This document shows, piece after piece, positions 1-8,989 of a stretch of 64,000 nt of DNA. Every line of letters begins with the position of its first letter. Position 1 is the stretch's first letter. Made by a program: the position numbers and the translations under genes. The notes under the pieces are model-generated. The model searched no databases. It was not told where the DNA came from and worked only from the letters and a program-made list of their open reading frames with translations. This DNA comes from Emcibacter sp. (lineage in GTDB: Bacteria > Pseudomonadota > Alphaproteobacteria > Sphingomonadales > Emcibacteraceae). The stretch spans positions 744,001 to 808,000 of the forward strand of contig JAJFIQ010000019.1 in NCBI GenBank assembly GCA_021774785.1, written 5' to 3'.

Positions 1-1170
1 AAATTATCGGAAAACCATAGCCTGCAACTAATCAGCCGCTATGTAGATAGCCGCACTGAAATTGACGGCACACCGCCACCATTTTTCAGTTTAACCGATA
101 CGGATGAAGTCAGCTTTTCAGAAGAATTTCTGATTGCGGGGCGCGGGTTCTTTAACTATTTTGACAATATCGTGCAAAATACTCTGTCCGTGGAATATTC
201 CACCATAAACCGCCGTGGGGAAGCAGATGGTGTTCCGGTCTCTTTCCTGACTTTTGAAGGCTCGCGTCTCAACCTGGATTATTTTAGCCATTATAGTATC
301 AGCGACGAATTTGGAATTTCTTTTGGTCTTCAGCATGAAGAAACCAAGGCTGAAACCACTTCACCGCAAAAATTCAACATTGACAGTGTATTTTCCGAAT
401 TGAGCTGGCAGGGAATGGAAGGACTTACCCTTACCGCAGGCCTGCGTTATGACGACCATAACCAATATGGCGGCACCACAACACCACGCATCACCGGGTC
501 ATATTATATTGCCGAAAGCGGCACCAAGGTTTTTGCTAACTGGGGCGAAGGGTTTAAAGCCCCCAGCATCTTCCAACTGACCTTTATTTGCGGATTTTGC
601 GGATTAACAGAACCAAATACCAACTTGAAACCGGAAGAATCCAATGGCTGGGAAATTGGGTTTGAGCAGTCATTTATGAATGACAGATTTCATTTAGGTG
701 CTACCTATTTTGACCAAAAAATTACTAATCTGATTGATTTTGATTTTACAGTTGGTTTTGGCAATGTGGCAAATGTCCATACTAAAGGTATCGAGCTATC
801 CCTGGGGGCACAGTTGACTGATTCCTTGTCCATCAATGGTAATTACACCTATACCGATGCTATGGACAATGATACTAATGAAAAACTGATACGAGTACCA
901 AAAAACACGGTACATGCAGAAATTCAGTGGCAGGTTATGACTGAACTGGACGTGGCCTTAAGCATGACCCATAACGGCGAGGAAAGTGACAGCTTTTCAC
1001 CCGGTACCGAGGGCTGGACACGTTTTGACCTTAGGGCATCTTATGACATAAACGATACAATTGAAGTTTACGCCAGAGTTGATAACCTGTTCGACACGGA
1101 ATATCAGCAGGTCTTCGGATTTGGCACAGCTGACCAGTCTTTTTATGCCGGTATCAGAGGAAAATTCTAA
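1..1170 (+). CDS. TonB-dependent outer membrane receptor, C-terminal part (5' end outside window)
   Basis: The reading frame is open from base 1 and ends at 1170, so only the C-terminal ~389 residues are present. The sequence has alternating hydrophobic/polar strands and aromatic girdle residues of a 22-strand beta-barrel, a stretch typical of receptor barrels (NWGEGFKAPS, then LKPEES and WEIGFEQ), and ends in Phe as expected for BAM-recognised outer membrane proteins. TonB receptors take up cobalamin, siderophores or haem across the outer membrane. It lies 3 bp before a periplasmic binding protein and an ABC importer, which suggests one uptake system; a BtuB role is an inference from that layout. 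The plug domain, TonB box and any upstream riboswitch are outside the window. Confidence 0.9.
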   Translation, partial: KLSENHSLQLISRYVDSRTEIDGTPPPFFSLTDTDEVSFSEEFLIAGRGFFNYFDNIVQNTLSVEYSTINRRGEADGVPVSFLTFEGSRLNLDYFSHYSISDEFGISFGLQHEETKAETTSPQKFNIDSVFSELSWQGMEGLTLTAGLRYDDHNQYGGTTTPRITGSYYIAESGTKVFANWGEGFKAPSIFQLTFICGFCGLTEPNTNLKPEESNGWEIGFEQSFMNDRFHLGATYFDQKITNLIDFDFTVGFGNVANVHTKGIELSLGAQLTDSLSINGNYTYTDAMDNDTNEKLIRVPKNTVHAEIQWQVMTELDVALSMTHNGEESDSFSPGTEGWTRFDLRASYDINDTIEVYARVDNLFDTEYQQVFGFGTADQSFYAGIRGKF

Positions 1171-1173
1171 CAG

Positions 1174-2025
1174 ATGATGCATGCCGCAACCAGAATAGTA
1201 ATTACGACTCTGCTATCTGTTGCGGCATGCATTCCCTTTTCTAATGCGCAGGATAAGCCGAAAGCCGTATCCTTGGATTATTGCGCGGATCAGTTCATGC
1301 TATCACTGGCGGACAGAGATCAAATCATGGCCCTGTCCCTTGCCGCCGTACAGGAACATTCCTTTTACCGGAATAGAGCACAGGGCATACCCCTGTTCCG
1401 CGCCACTGCTGAAGAAGTGCTTCATATGGCACCGGATATGGTGATCCGTAACTGGGGCGGCTTTGATATGTTGCCTTTGTTAAAACGCGCCAACATTCCG
1501 GTTTCCTCTGCTGAATATGGCACTGGCCCGGAAATATTATATCAGAATATGCGCCGTATCGGTCTGGCCCTTGATCAGTCTGAACGGGCAGAGCAAATGA
1601 TCCGTGACCACAAAGACCGCTTGTCAGATTTGAAAAAGCGGGTAGCGGGCACCCCTGTACGCAGATTGCGCGCTGCCTATATCGCGCCCGGCGGCATCAC
1701 TGCGGGTGAAAATACTTTTGTCAATGGCATCATAAAACTGGCCGGACTCGCTTCTATGTCTGAAGAACTGGGCCTCATCGGATGGCAACCCTTACCATTG
1801 GAAGGGCTGATAAGAAATCCGCCTGATATAATCATTGGCAGCTTCTTTGATCAGAAAAACATTCATGTATCAAACTGGAGCCTGTCCCGCCACGGACGTA
1901 TCAAGGAAATGATTGAAACAATCCCGACTATCATTGTGCCGGGCCGGTATCTATCCTGTAACGGCATTTTTTCAGTTGATGCAGCAGAATTTATCCATGA
2001 CAAGTTGGAGAGGTTATTAAAATGA
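1174..2025 (+). CDS. ABC transporter periplasmic substrate-binding protein (BtuF/FepB-like, Peripla_BP_2)
   Basis: 283 residues with a Sec signal peptide (about 1-25, cleavage after SNAQ or nearby). The mature protein has the two-lobed class III fold pattern: N-terminal LDYCADQFMLSLAD, a long central helix around residues 125-160 rich in Glu/Lys/Arg, and a C-terminal lobe. Such proteins deliver cobalamin, haem or Fe-siderophore to a BtuCD/FecCD importer. It begins 3 bp after the receptor stop codon and overlaps the permease gene by 4 bp, so the four genes look like one operon. The ligand cannot be told from sequence; cobalamin is the preferred guess. Confidence 0.85.
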   Translation: MMHAATRIVITTLLSVAACIPFSNAQDKPKAVSLDYCADQFMLSLADRDQIMALSLAAVQEHSFYRNRAQGIPLFRATAEEVLHMAPDMVIRNWGGFDMLPLLKRANIPVSSAEYGTGPEILYQNMRRIGLALDQSERAEQMIRDHKDRLSDLKKRVAGTPVRRLRAAYIAPGGITAGENTFVNGIIKLAGLASMSEELGLIGWQPLPLEGLIRNPPDIIIGSFFDQKNIHVSNWSLSRHGRIKEMIETIPTIIVPGRYLSCNGIFSVDAAEFIHDKLERLLK

Positions 2026-3017
2026 AAATCAACCCCCGCCTTCTCACCTTAATCCTAAGTATTTCACTGCTCATCATCGCATTCCTGTCCCTTTTTATTG
2101 GCGCTGCAGATATCCCAGCAGTTGATATTCTTGCGGCCCTGTCCGGAACGGCGGATACCTCAACCGAAATTATTATCATAGAGCTTCGACTTCCCCGTGT
2201 ATTGCTGGGCATATTGGCCGGAGCCTCTCTGGGCTTGTCTGGTGCCGCCTTACAAGGTTTGCTCAGAAATCCCCTGGCCGACCCCGGTGTTATCGGGGTT
2301 TCCGCCACCGCCGGTCTTGGTGCCGTCATTGCTATATATTTTGGCCTGTCTTTGCTATTTCCCCTGTCAATTCAGATATTGTCCATGGGCGGGGCGTTAC
2401 TGGCAACCCTAATTCTATCCTTCATTTCCAGCCGCGATAGCAGTGTCCTGACCCTGATCTTGGCCGGGATCGGCATTAGTTCGCTTTCAACGGCAGCTAT
2501 AGCCCTGACCATGAATTTTGCCCCAAATGCCATGTCCTTACAGGATATGATCCTATGGCTTCTGGGTTCACTGGAAAACAGAACCATGACCGACATCTCA
2601 CTTGCCGGGCCATTCATTATCGGTGGCTGGCTGATCATGCGCGGCGTGGGACAAGGGCTGGATGCCAGCAGCCTTGGCGAAGACACCGCACATACCCTTG
2701 GCATCAACCTGAAACGGTTACGTATGAAGGTTATCTTGGGCAGTGCCATCAGTGTGGGAGCCACGGTATCTGTCTGTGGTGCTATCGGATTTGTCGGGCT
2801 TGTGGTGCCTCATATGGTAAGGAGCCTGATTGGTCATGCCCCCGGTCACCTTCTTGTGCCAAGCGCCCTGTTTGGGTCCATATTGCTGACCATTGCCGAC
2901 CTGATAACCCGTATCCCTTTGGGACATGGTCAATTAAAACTTGGCGTAGTGACGGCCTTTGTAGGGTCGCCATTGTTCCTCTATATCATCTATAAAACAC
3001 GGGGTGCTATGAGATGA
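2022..3017 (+). CDS. ABC transporter permease, FecCD/BtuC family
   Basis: 331 residues, close to the family norm, with about nine to ten membrane helices. Family hallmarks are visible: LRLPRVLLGILAGASLGLSG near residue 55 and GFVGLVVPHMVR around residue 255, the segment that contacts the ATPase. It forms the inner membrane channel for the metal-chelate or cobalamin importer. Its start overlaps the binding protein gene by 4 bp and its end overlaps the ATPase gene by 4 bp, so the genes are probably translationally coupled. Confidence 0.92.
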   Translation: MKINPRLLTLILSISLLIIAFLSLFIGAADIPAVDILAALSGTADTSTEIIIIELRLPRVLLGILAGASLGLSGAALQGLLRNPLADPGVIGVSATAGLGAVIAIYFGLSLLFPLSIQILSMGGALLATLILSFISSRDSSVLTLILAGIGISSLSTAAIALTMNFAPNAMSLQDMILWLLGSLENRTMTDISLAGPFIIGGWLIMRGVGQGLDASSLGEDTAHTLGINLKRLRMKVILGSAISVGATVSVCGAIGFVGLVVPHMVRSLIGHAPGHLLVPSALFGSILLTIADLITRIPLGHGQLKLGVVTAFVGSPLFLYIIYKTRGAMR

Positions 3018-3802
3018 CACTGGAAGCCCGAAATATTCATGTGACCATCAAGGATAATACCATACTCAAGGGCGCATCCCTGTCAGTACCAAAGGGAAAA
3101 CTGATCGGATTGATCGGCCCGAATGGCGCGGGGAAAAGTACGCTTCTCAGAGCTGTTCTTGGGCTAGTAGATACGCAGTCTGGCACGATATCTCTGGATA
3201 CAGAAGCGTTGTCAAACTGGACCCTGAAACAGCGGGCTAAAAAAATTTCCTATGCCGCGCAGGGCGCCCCCGTCCATTGGCCTCTTGATGTGGAGCATAT
3301 CATTTCCCTTGGTCGAATACCTCATTTGGACCCATGGCAGAAAATCAGCGACACGGACAACGAACTTATCCAGCAGGCCATGATAAAAACGGATACACTG
3401 CATCTGGCAAACCGGCTTGTGACCACCCTGTCCGGTGGCGAACGGGCCTGCGTGATGCTGGCAAGGGCCATTGTGTCAGAAGCCGACTATCTCTGTGCCG
3501 ATGAGCCTATCGCCTCCCTTGACCCCTACCATCAAATACAGGTCATGGATATATTGCGTGATCTGGCCAATGATGACCACGGGGTGTTGATTGTCCTCCA
3601 TGACCTGACACTGGCACAACGGTATTGTGATGAGCTAATTCTGTTACATCAGGGGGAGGTTTTAAGCACGGGTACTGCCGAACAGGTTTTAACACCAGAC
3701 AATCTTGATAAAGCGTATCATATCCGGGCTAGTCGTTGGCAGGAAAATGGTGATAGCTTCCTTAGCCCGTGGAAAATATCAGGCCGCCCCGACCATAGAT
3801 AA
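3014..3802 (+). CDS. ABC transporter ATP-binding protein (BtuD/FecE-like)
   Basis: 262 residues. Walker A GPNGAGKST is at about 35-43, the Q-loop near 80, the signature LSGGE at about 139, and Walker B (CADEP followed by the D-loop SLDP) at about 160-170, then an H-loop LHD near 200. It powers the permease encoded just upstream. The usual L-L-L-D in Walker B reads Y-L-C-A-D, which is tolerated in the family. The gene's 3' end overlaps the convergent ATP12 gene by 24 bp. Confidence 0.93.
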   Translation: MTLEARNIHVTIKDNTILKGASLSVPKGKLIGLIGPNGAGKSTLLRAVLGLVDTQSGTISLDTEALSNWTLKQRAKKISYAAQGAPVHWPLDVEHIISLGRIPHLDPWQKISDTDNELIQQAMIKTDTLHLANRLVTTLSGGERACVMLARAIVSEADYLCADEPIASLDPYHQIQVMDILRDLANDDHGVLIVLHDLTLAQRYCDELILLHQGEVLSTGTAEQVLTPDNLDKAYHIRASRWQENGDSFLSPWKISGRPDHR

Positions 3803-4474
3803 GTCAAGAAACCGCACGGCAGCATCCAATTCGGCTTTCATATTGTCATGACGGTTTTTGGCCTCATCATCAATGCCCCACTGGGCAATCTGGTAATTTT
3901 CATCCAGTTGCGCTGCCGCCCATGCCTGCTCTGCGGTAATATTACCCCCCAAAACATTGAGCGCCACCGACACAGACCCACAAAGGGTCGTAATATTGTA
4001 AAAAGCTGCCAGACGAAAGCTATCTATAGCTTGTAATAATTTTTCAAGCTGCGCCACATCCTGTTCTACATGCAAAATACCCGTAGTGACCTTCAGTGTG
4101 ATGTCATGCTTTGCAGAAACCCAGTCAAGGAGGGGTTGCCATGTATCAGCCTGTAATTTAACCAAAGCTTCAGGGAATTCAGCCCGGTAACAAAGTAAAT
4201 CTGTTCCGGCATATTTTACCAATTCAGCTATCAGGTCATGTCGTCTGGTCTCCACCCGGTCAATGGCCGTATTCTGAATCTTGGCAATGGGCATGCTGTC
4301 CGGCTCTACGTTATCACCCTGATCATTCCATTCCTGACATATGGCATCTGCCATCACCTTTGTCGGGCTGATATTTTGTCTTTTTTCCGGTGTTTTTACT
4401 TCACGACCATCCAGTTCAACCAAAAAGCCATTGTCACGTTTCACAACCGTGGCTTTCTCATAAAAACGCTTCAT
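3779..4474 (-). CDS. ATP12 family F1-ATPase assembly chaperone
   Basis: 231 residues from the ATG at 4474. A longer open frame reaches 4624, but that part lies inside the HAD gene and has no family similarity, so the start MKRFYEKATVV is preferred. ATP12 proteins chaperone the F1 alpha subunit; bacterial members occur mainly in alphaproteobacteria, fitting the mitochondrial link. Recognisable blocks are VELDGREVKTP near the N-terminus, EWNDQGD.V.PDSMP around 60, and a C-terminal LGG..TAEQAWAAAQLDE.YQ..QWG block. The start overlaps the upstream HAD stop by 17 bp. Confidence 0.85.
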   Translation of the reverse strand: MKRFYEKATVVKRDNGFLVELDGREVKTPEKRQNISPTKVMADAICQEWNDQGDNVEPDSMPIAKIQNTAIDRVETRRHDLIAELVKYAGTDLLCYRAEFPEALVKLQADTWQPLLDWVSAKHDITLKVTTGILHVEQDVAQLEKLLQAIDSFRLAAFYNITTLCGSVSVALNVLGGNITAEQAWAAAQLDENYQIAQWGIDDEAKNRHDNMKAELDAAVRFLDLSMVGAA

Positions 4475-5117
4475 CAAGTACCTTCCTGATATGAGAAATA
4501 TGATCCAGCATATAATGCGCCCCGGCCTGTAGCAATTTATCACGGTCATGGTAACCCCATGACACGCCCACCGCACGAACATTTGCCGCCAAAGCCATCT
4601 GAATATCAAACGTGGTATCACCAATCATAAGGGTATTTTTCGATTCTACCCCCACATCCCGCATGGCATTGTGCAACATAGAAGGGTGAGGTTTTCCCGG
4701 CCCGTCATCGGCGGTATTCAATGTTAGGAAATAGTCACTAAGACCATGATTTTTCAAGGTAATTATTAATCCCCTTGTGGATTTCCCTGTTGCCACCCCT
4801 AACATATAACCCTCACCATGCAATTGCTCTATGATGTCGCGAACACCGTCAAAGAGTGGTTCATCGTCTTCATCCCGCAGGCGGAGTTCCTGAAAACGTT
4901 CAACAAAGGCGTCTTTCAGGGCATGGTGGGTTATTTCAGACTCTTTCGGATGACATATCTCAATGGCTTCCAGCAATGACAGCCCGACAATCTGACGAAT
5001 TGCCTCATCCCCCGGATAAGCCGTTTCACAGACCCGACATGCTGTCTGCATGGCATCAAGTATCAAATGTTGCCCATCAACCAATGTTCCATCACAATCA
5101 AACACGATCAGTTTCAT
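4458..5117 (-). CDS. HAD family hydrolase, phosphoglycolate phosphatase-like
   Basis: 219 residues with HAD motif I FDCDGTLVDG (nucleophile Asp7, acid Asp9), motif II/III region ATGKS near residue 115 and the Lys in KPHPSML near 143, and motif IV GDTTFDIQMA near 160. An alpha-helical cap of subfamily I lies between motifs I and II. Members hydrolyse phosphoglycolate or other small phosphate esters in the cytosol; the substrate is not decidable here. It lies between the MAPEG gene (1 bp gap) and the ATP12 gene, in one leftward transcript, an arrangement common in alphaproteobacteria. Confidence 0.88.
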   Translation of the reverse strand: MKLIVFDCDGTLVDGQHLILDAMQTACRVCETAYPGDEAIRQIVGLSLLEAIEICHPKESEITHHALKDAFVERFQELRLRDEDDEPLFDGVRDIIEQLHGEGYMLGVATGKSTRGLIITLKNHGLSDYFLTLNTADDGPGKPHPSMLHNAMRDVGVESKNTLMIGDTTFDIQMALAANVRAVGVSWGYHDRDKLLQAGAHYMLDHISHIRKVLDEAFL

Positions 5118-5118
5118 C

Positions 5119-5646
5119 TTAACCCCCTATACGCCATGCGGTTACTAGCATCAGGGTGACCGTTGGATAAAATGTTACCGCAAAGCCAAAGGATCTGGAC
5201 AAGGCATTTTGGTGATAACCGACCCAGAAACAGATACGTCCAACAATGAACAGACTGACTAATATGGGAATGATCTTCATGTCCCCACTGTCTGCCGTAG
5301 CCGCATATGCCATATGAGCGATCACCAACAGGATTAACTGTTCCAAAGTATTCTGGATATAACGCTGATTTATGATAATGGCGTCTGGTAACCCCGTTGT
5401 TTGCCCTTCGATGGCCTTATCAGAGAAAAACCGTTGGCCTGCCACGGCCATCACCCCGAAAAGCAACATCAGGGATGCAAAGAATTCACATTTTGCTACA
5501 TAAGCCAGGCGATCCCCCGTTGTCACCCATAAAGGTAGCTCAATATTAATAAAGCCGTAGCCCATCCAGACCCAAACCACGCAAAAGAGAGCGCCGGCGA
5601 CCATACCAACACGCACGTCTTTTTGTTGTTGGTTGAGTGTGATCAA
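5119..5646 (-). CDS. MAPEG family membrane protein
   Basis: 175 residues with four predicted membrane helices. The family signature is seen in NQRYIQNTLEQL (about 90-101) and the helix-4 region GRICFWVGYHQN (about 133-145). MAPEG proteins include microsomal glutathione transferases and eicosanoid enzymes; bacterial ones are mostly of unknown substrate. Its start overlaps the end of the pseudouridine synthase gene by 4 bp, so it belongs to the rluA-HAD-ATP12 transcript. Confidence 0.75.
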   Translation of the reverse strand: MITLNQQQKDVRVGMVAGALFCVVWVWMGYGFINIELPLWVTTGDRLAYVAKCEFFASLMLLFGVMAVAGQRFFSDKAIEGQTTGLPDAIIINQRYIQNTLEQLILLVIAHMAYAATADSGDMKIIPILVSLFIVGRICFWVGYHQNALSRSFGFAVTFYPTVTLMLVTAWRIGG

Positions 5647-6638
5647 ACGTCATTCTCCAAATCGAAAGGATTGCTTTTATCATTCTTATCAAAGCCGAAC
5701 ATATCCCAGCTTTCTATCATGTGACGGGGCAAATCAGCGGTCACCGATAGGGTCCCGCCGTCCGGATGATCAATTTCAATACTACGGGCGTGCAGATGAA
5801 GTTTTTTGCTAACCACACCATCAAGAAAGGCATGCTTGCCGCCGTATTTGCCATCACCGACAATGGGCGCGTCCAGTACCGTGGCATGAACCCTGATCTG
5901 GTGGGTACGTCCGGTCACCGGCTTGAAGGCAATCCAGCTTGTAGACTTGAGTGCACTATCCATGACATAAAAATCCGTAACCGCCTTTTTACCTTTATCC
6001 GCCACCATCATACGTTCACCGCGGGTTCCCGGTTCTTTATCAAGGGGGGCATTAACCGTACCCTCATTGCGCTCCGGCCTGCCAACAACCAAAGCCCAGT
6101 AAATTTTTTGGGTTTTACGATTGCGAAAGGATTCGGTCAGGCTTTTGGCCGCTTTACTGTTGCGTGCTATGACCAAGACACCACTGGTATCCTTGTCAAG
6201 ACGGTGGACAAGCTTTGGCCGTTCAGGATTATCACCCTGAAGACAGTCCAGAAGTCCATCCACATGACGGGTGATCTTGCTGCCGCCCTGCACCGCTAGA
6301 CCGGGTAGCTTATTTAGGACAATCACACTGTTATCCTGATATATCACCATGTCGCGAATGTAACGGCTGTCTTCTTCACTATGCTTTTTCTTATTTGGTG
6401 ACGTTATGCGCTCCTTACCGGAATTGGGATTGACGCCAATGGGGGGCACACGAATTTCCATACCTTCTTCCACGCGGAAACCGGCCTTGATGCGTTTGCC
6501 ATCGGCCCGAATCTGTCCTGTTCGCATTAACTTTGACAGGCGGCCAAAGCTTAAATCTGGAAAATTATTTTTAAACCATTTATCAATGCGCCAATCATTC
6601 TCAAATGACTGGACCTTATGGTGTGTAACACCTGACAT
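5643..6638 (-). CDS. RluA/RluC family 23S rRNA pseudouridine synthase
   Basis: 331 residues. An S4-like RNA-binding segment occupies roughly 18-70 (SFGRLSKLMRTGQI), followed by the catalytic motif HRLDKDTSG at 145-153 with catalytic Asp148, and a second conserved motif GRTHQIRVH near 240. It isomerises uridines in 23S rRNA, probably at RluC-type positions. It is first in the leftward group rluA-MAPEG-HAD-ATP12, just downstream of crcB, a conserved alphaproteobacterial order. Confidence 0.92.
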   Translation of the reverse strand: MSGVTHHKVQSFENDWRIDKWFKNNFPDLSFGRLSKLMRTGQIRADGKRIKAGFRVEEGMEIRVPPIGVNPNSGKERITSPNKKKHSEEDSRYIRDMVIYQDNSVIVLNKLPGLAVQGGSKITRHVDGLLDCLQGDNPERPKLVHRLDKDTSGVLVIARNSKAAKSLTESFRNRKTQKIYWALVVGRPERNEGTVNAPLDKEPGTRGERMMVADKGKKAVTDFYVMDSALKSTSWIAFKPVTGRTHQIRVHATVLDAPIVGDGKYGGKHAFLDGVVSKKLHLHARSIEIDHPDGGTLSVTADLPRHMIESWDMFGFDKNDKSNPFDLENDV

Positions 6639-6665
6639 ATATATTCCTTTTGTTGGGCGTTGGTC

Positions 6666-7043
6666 TTACGCCAAATAGCGTCCCGCGTAAAGGCCCATAA
6701 ACAAAGCAGCGACCCCAAAAAACAACGATCCCATTGCATAAAGGGCCGCTTGCGTGATTTCATCCCGCTCCAGCATCAGTCCAACTTCCATGGAAAAGGC
6801 AGAAAAGGTCGTAAAGCCACCCAAAACACCGATAACCAGAAACCCCTGCCAGTGATGGGACAGATTATATCGGCTGGCCAGAAGCGTCACAACCACACCG
6901 ATAATAAAGGAACCAAGAATATTAACCGTAAACGTACCCCACGGAAAACCCGGCCCCATAAGCCGAAACATCATCTTGCCCACCAGAAACCGCCCCGTGG
7001 CCCCCAAGGCACCGCCAGTTGCTACGGCAAGGATCATCTTCAT
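6666..7043 (-). CDS. crcB: Fluoride channel CrcB/Fluc
   Basis: 125 residues from ATG 7043 (MKMILAVATGG). An upstream TTG at 7064 lies within a GAGGAG-like ribosome site and is unlikely to be used. Four short membrane helices, the N-terminal GGALGATGRF motif, the central GTFTVNILGSF motif with the pore Asn, and GGFTTFSAFSMEV near 75 are diagnostic of Fluc fluoride exporters. I looked for a fluoride riboswitch in the 84 bp upstream and did not see one. It is followed on the same strand by the rluA gene after 27 bp. Confidence 0.92.
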   Translation of the reverse strand: MKMILAVATGGALGATGRFLVGKMMFRLMGPGFPWGTFTVNILGSFIIGVVVTLLASRYNLSHHWQGFLVIGVLGGFTTFSAFSMEVGLMLERDEITQAALYAMGSLFFGVAALFMGLYAGRYLA

Positions 7044-7127
7044 CACTTTTATATTACTCCTCAATTATGATATTGCGTAACATACGACAAAATGGCATGA
7101 TCACGCAAATATTAATGGGGATAGCAT

Positions 7128-8318
7128 ATGCTTCTACTATCTTTTTTTCTGAAAAAACTAATCTGTGAAGGTACGCTTCATGTCATTGATGCGTCTGGAA
7201 AAAAACACAGCTTCGTTGGCAGTCCGACACCTGAGGTTACTGTTCGATTCCATAATAAATCTGTTCCTTTGAAGCTTTTCTTCAAACCTGACCTTAAGGC
7301 AGGAGAATGTTATATAGATGGCTCGCTGACCGTTGAGGAAGGCAAGGACATATATGATTTTCTTAATCTGGTTCTCAAGAATATGGAATGGCGACCGGAT
7401 AATGCCATGCATCTGACCGGTGGCGATCCTTACAGTCGTTTCAAAAGCTGGGTTTCTCAAATCAATCCCATTGGTCGCTCACAACAAAATGTTGCCCATC
7501 ATTATGACTTGTCCGGTGAACTTTATGATCTGTTCCTTGATGCGGACCGACAATATAGCTGTGCCTATTTTCGCTCAGAAAATGACACATTGGAACAGGC
7601 TCAGGAGAATAAGAAAAATCTTATCGCCACCAAGCTCCTGCTTGAGGATCATCATGACGTTTTAGACATAGGCTGTGGCTGGGGTGGATTAGCGCTGCAT
7701 TTAAACAAATTATCCGGGGCAAATGTCACCGGGGTCACACTCAGTCAGGAGCAGTTCGATATTGCCCAAGATCGTGCGCAGGATAATGAAAAAGTTCAGT
7801 TCAAATTTCAGGATTATCGGAATGTTAGCGAAAAATTTGATCGAATTGTTTCCGTTGGTATGTTTGAACATGTGGGACGGCGGCAATATAAAACTTTTTT
7901 CGATAAGGTCTATGACAGCCTCAAAGACGATGGCGTGGCTCTTCTCCATACCATTGGACGGGCCGATGGTCCGGGTTCAACCGACCCCTGGACATTGAAA
8001 TATATCTTTCCTGGCGGATATGCGCCAAGCCTGTCAGAAATAGCCCCTGTTATTGAGAAAGCTGGACTTTATATCACCGACATGGAAGTCTGGCGGCTGC
8101 ATTATGCCGAAACCTTAAAAGAATGGCGCGCCCGGGTCTATAAAAACAGGGAAGCCATTGTTAAGCTCTATGATGACCGTTTTTTCCGCATGTGGGATTT
8201 TTACCTATCCAGTGCAGAAGCATCTTTTAGAAACATGGGGCATGTGGTATTCCAGTTCCAACTGGCCAAAAAGGTGGACACCGTCCCGCTCACCCGTGAT
8301 TATCTATTTAAAAAGTGA
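7128..8318 (+). CDS. cfa: Cyclopropane-fatty-acyl-phospholipid synthase family methyltransferase
   Basis: 396 residues. The SAM-binding motif VLDIGCGWGGLALHL lies near 178-192 and the family blocks VAHHYDLSGELYDLFLD (about 123) and QYSCAYFRSE follow the CFA synthase pattern, as do the later VSVGMFEHVGRRQY and HTIGR segments. It transfers a methylene from SAM to cis double bonds of membrane phospholipids. A purine-rich GGGG precedes the ATG by about 7 bases. The next gene starts 8 bp downstream and is probably co-transcribed. Confidence 0.9.
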   Translation: MLLLSFFLKKLICEGTLHVIDASGKKHSFVGSPTPEVTVRFHNKSVPLKLFFKPDLKAGECYIDGSLTVEEGKDIYDFLNLVLKNMEWRPDNAMHLTGGDPYSRFKSWVSQINPIGRSQQNVAHHYDLSGELYDLFLDADRQYSCAYFRSENDTLEQAQENKKNLIATKLLLEDHHDVLDIGCGWGGLALHLNKLSGANVTGVTLSQEQFDIAQDRAQDNEKVQFKFQDYRNVSEKFDRIVSVGMFEHVGRRQYKTFFDKVYDSLKDDGVALLHTIGRADGPGSTDPWTLKYIFPGGYAPSLSEIAPVIEKAGLYITDMEVWRLHYAETLKEWRARVYKNREAIVKLYDDRFFRMWDFYLSSAEASFRNMGHVVFQFQLAKKVDTVPLTRDYLFKK

Positions 8319-8326
8319 AATAATAT

Positions 8327-8989
8327 ATGTCTATTCCTATGTATCTACTTCCTGCCACCTATGTTGACAGTGATGCAGAAAAAATTATTGCCTATACCAA
8401 TGACATCACCAAAGGCATAGACAATGATCTGGAGCGTGCCGTAGCCCTTTATTACCGTATTCGGGATGATATAGCCTACACCCCTTATGTCGATTACAGC
8501 GATCCGAATGTATACCGCGCCAGTTGGACATTAGAAACGGGTATTGGATTTTGTATGCCAAAGGCCGCCCTTCTTGCTGCCTGTGCCCGCGTACTGGGCA
8601 TTCCGGCCCGTCTTGGCTTTGCTGATGTGAAGAACCATATCACCACCAAACGTATGAGAGAATTCGTCGGCAGCGACATCATGCCATGGCATGCCTATAC
8701 GGAGCTGTTTCTGGAACGAAAATGGATCAAGGCAACGCCAGCCTTTAACCTTGAGCTATGTCAGAAATTCAAAATCAAGCCGCTTGAGTTTGATGGCCGG
8801 GAAGATTCCATCTTCCACCCCTTTACCGAGGAAGGCGAGAAACACATGGAATATATCCGCGACCGCGGCATTTATGCGGATGTGCCATTGGCTATGATTC
8901 TGGAAACTTTTAAAGGCTTGAACCCGTCTGCCAAAATTTCTGACTTTGTAAAAGGTGATTTTGCCGCCGAAGGGGAAGCGGAGAGCTAA
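8327..8989 (+). CDS. Transglutaminase-like superfamily protein
   Basis: 220 residues with a transglutaminase-like core: catalytic Cys in GFCMPKAALLAA (about residue 70), His in MPWHAYTELFLE (about 122) and Asp/Asn following in KATPAFN. The core resembles cysteine-protease-like transglutaminases of COG1305. No signal peptide is seen, so it is probably cytosolic. It follows the cfa-like gene by 8 bp, and its last bases overlap the convergent rarA stop. Substrate unknown. It is 50 kb from the Anbu gene in this window, so I do not link the two. Confidence 0.8.
   Translation: MSIPMYLLPATYVDSDAEKIIAYTNDITKGIDNDLERAVALYYRIRDDIAYTPYVDYSDPNVYRASWTLETGIGFCMPKAALLAACARVLGIPARLGFADVKNHITTKRMREFVGSDIMPWHAYTELFLERKWIKATPAFNLELCQKFKIKPLEFDGREDSIFHPFTEEGEKHMEYIRDRGIYADVPLAMILETFKGLNPSAKISDFVKGDFAAEGEAES

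Noticed and set aside
5766-6299. 177-codon open frame on the plus strand
   Set aside because: Antisense to the RluA-type synthase, no recognisable domain.
7044-7127. Fluoride riboswitch upstream of crcB
   Set aside because: I looked for the conserved fluoride aptamer segments on the minus strand and found none.
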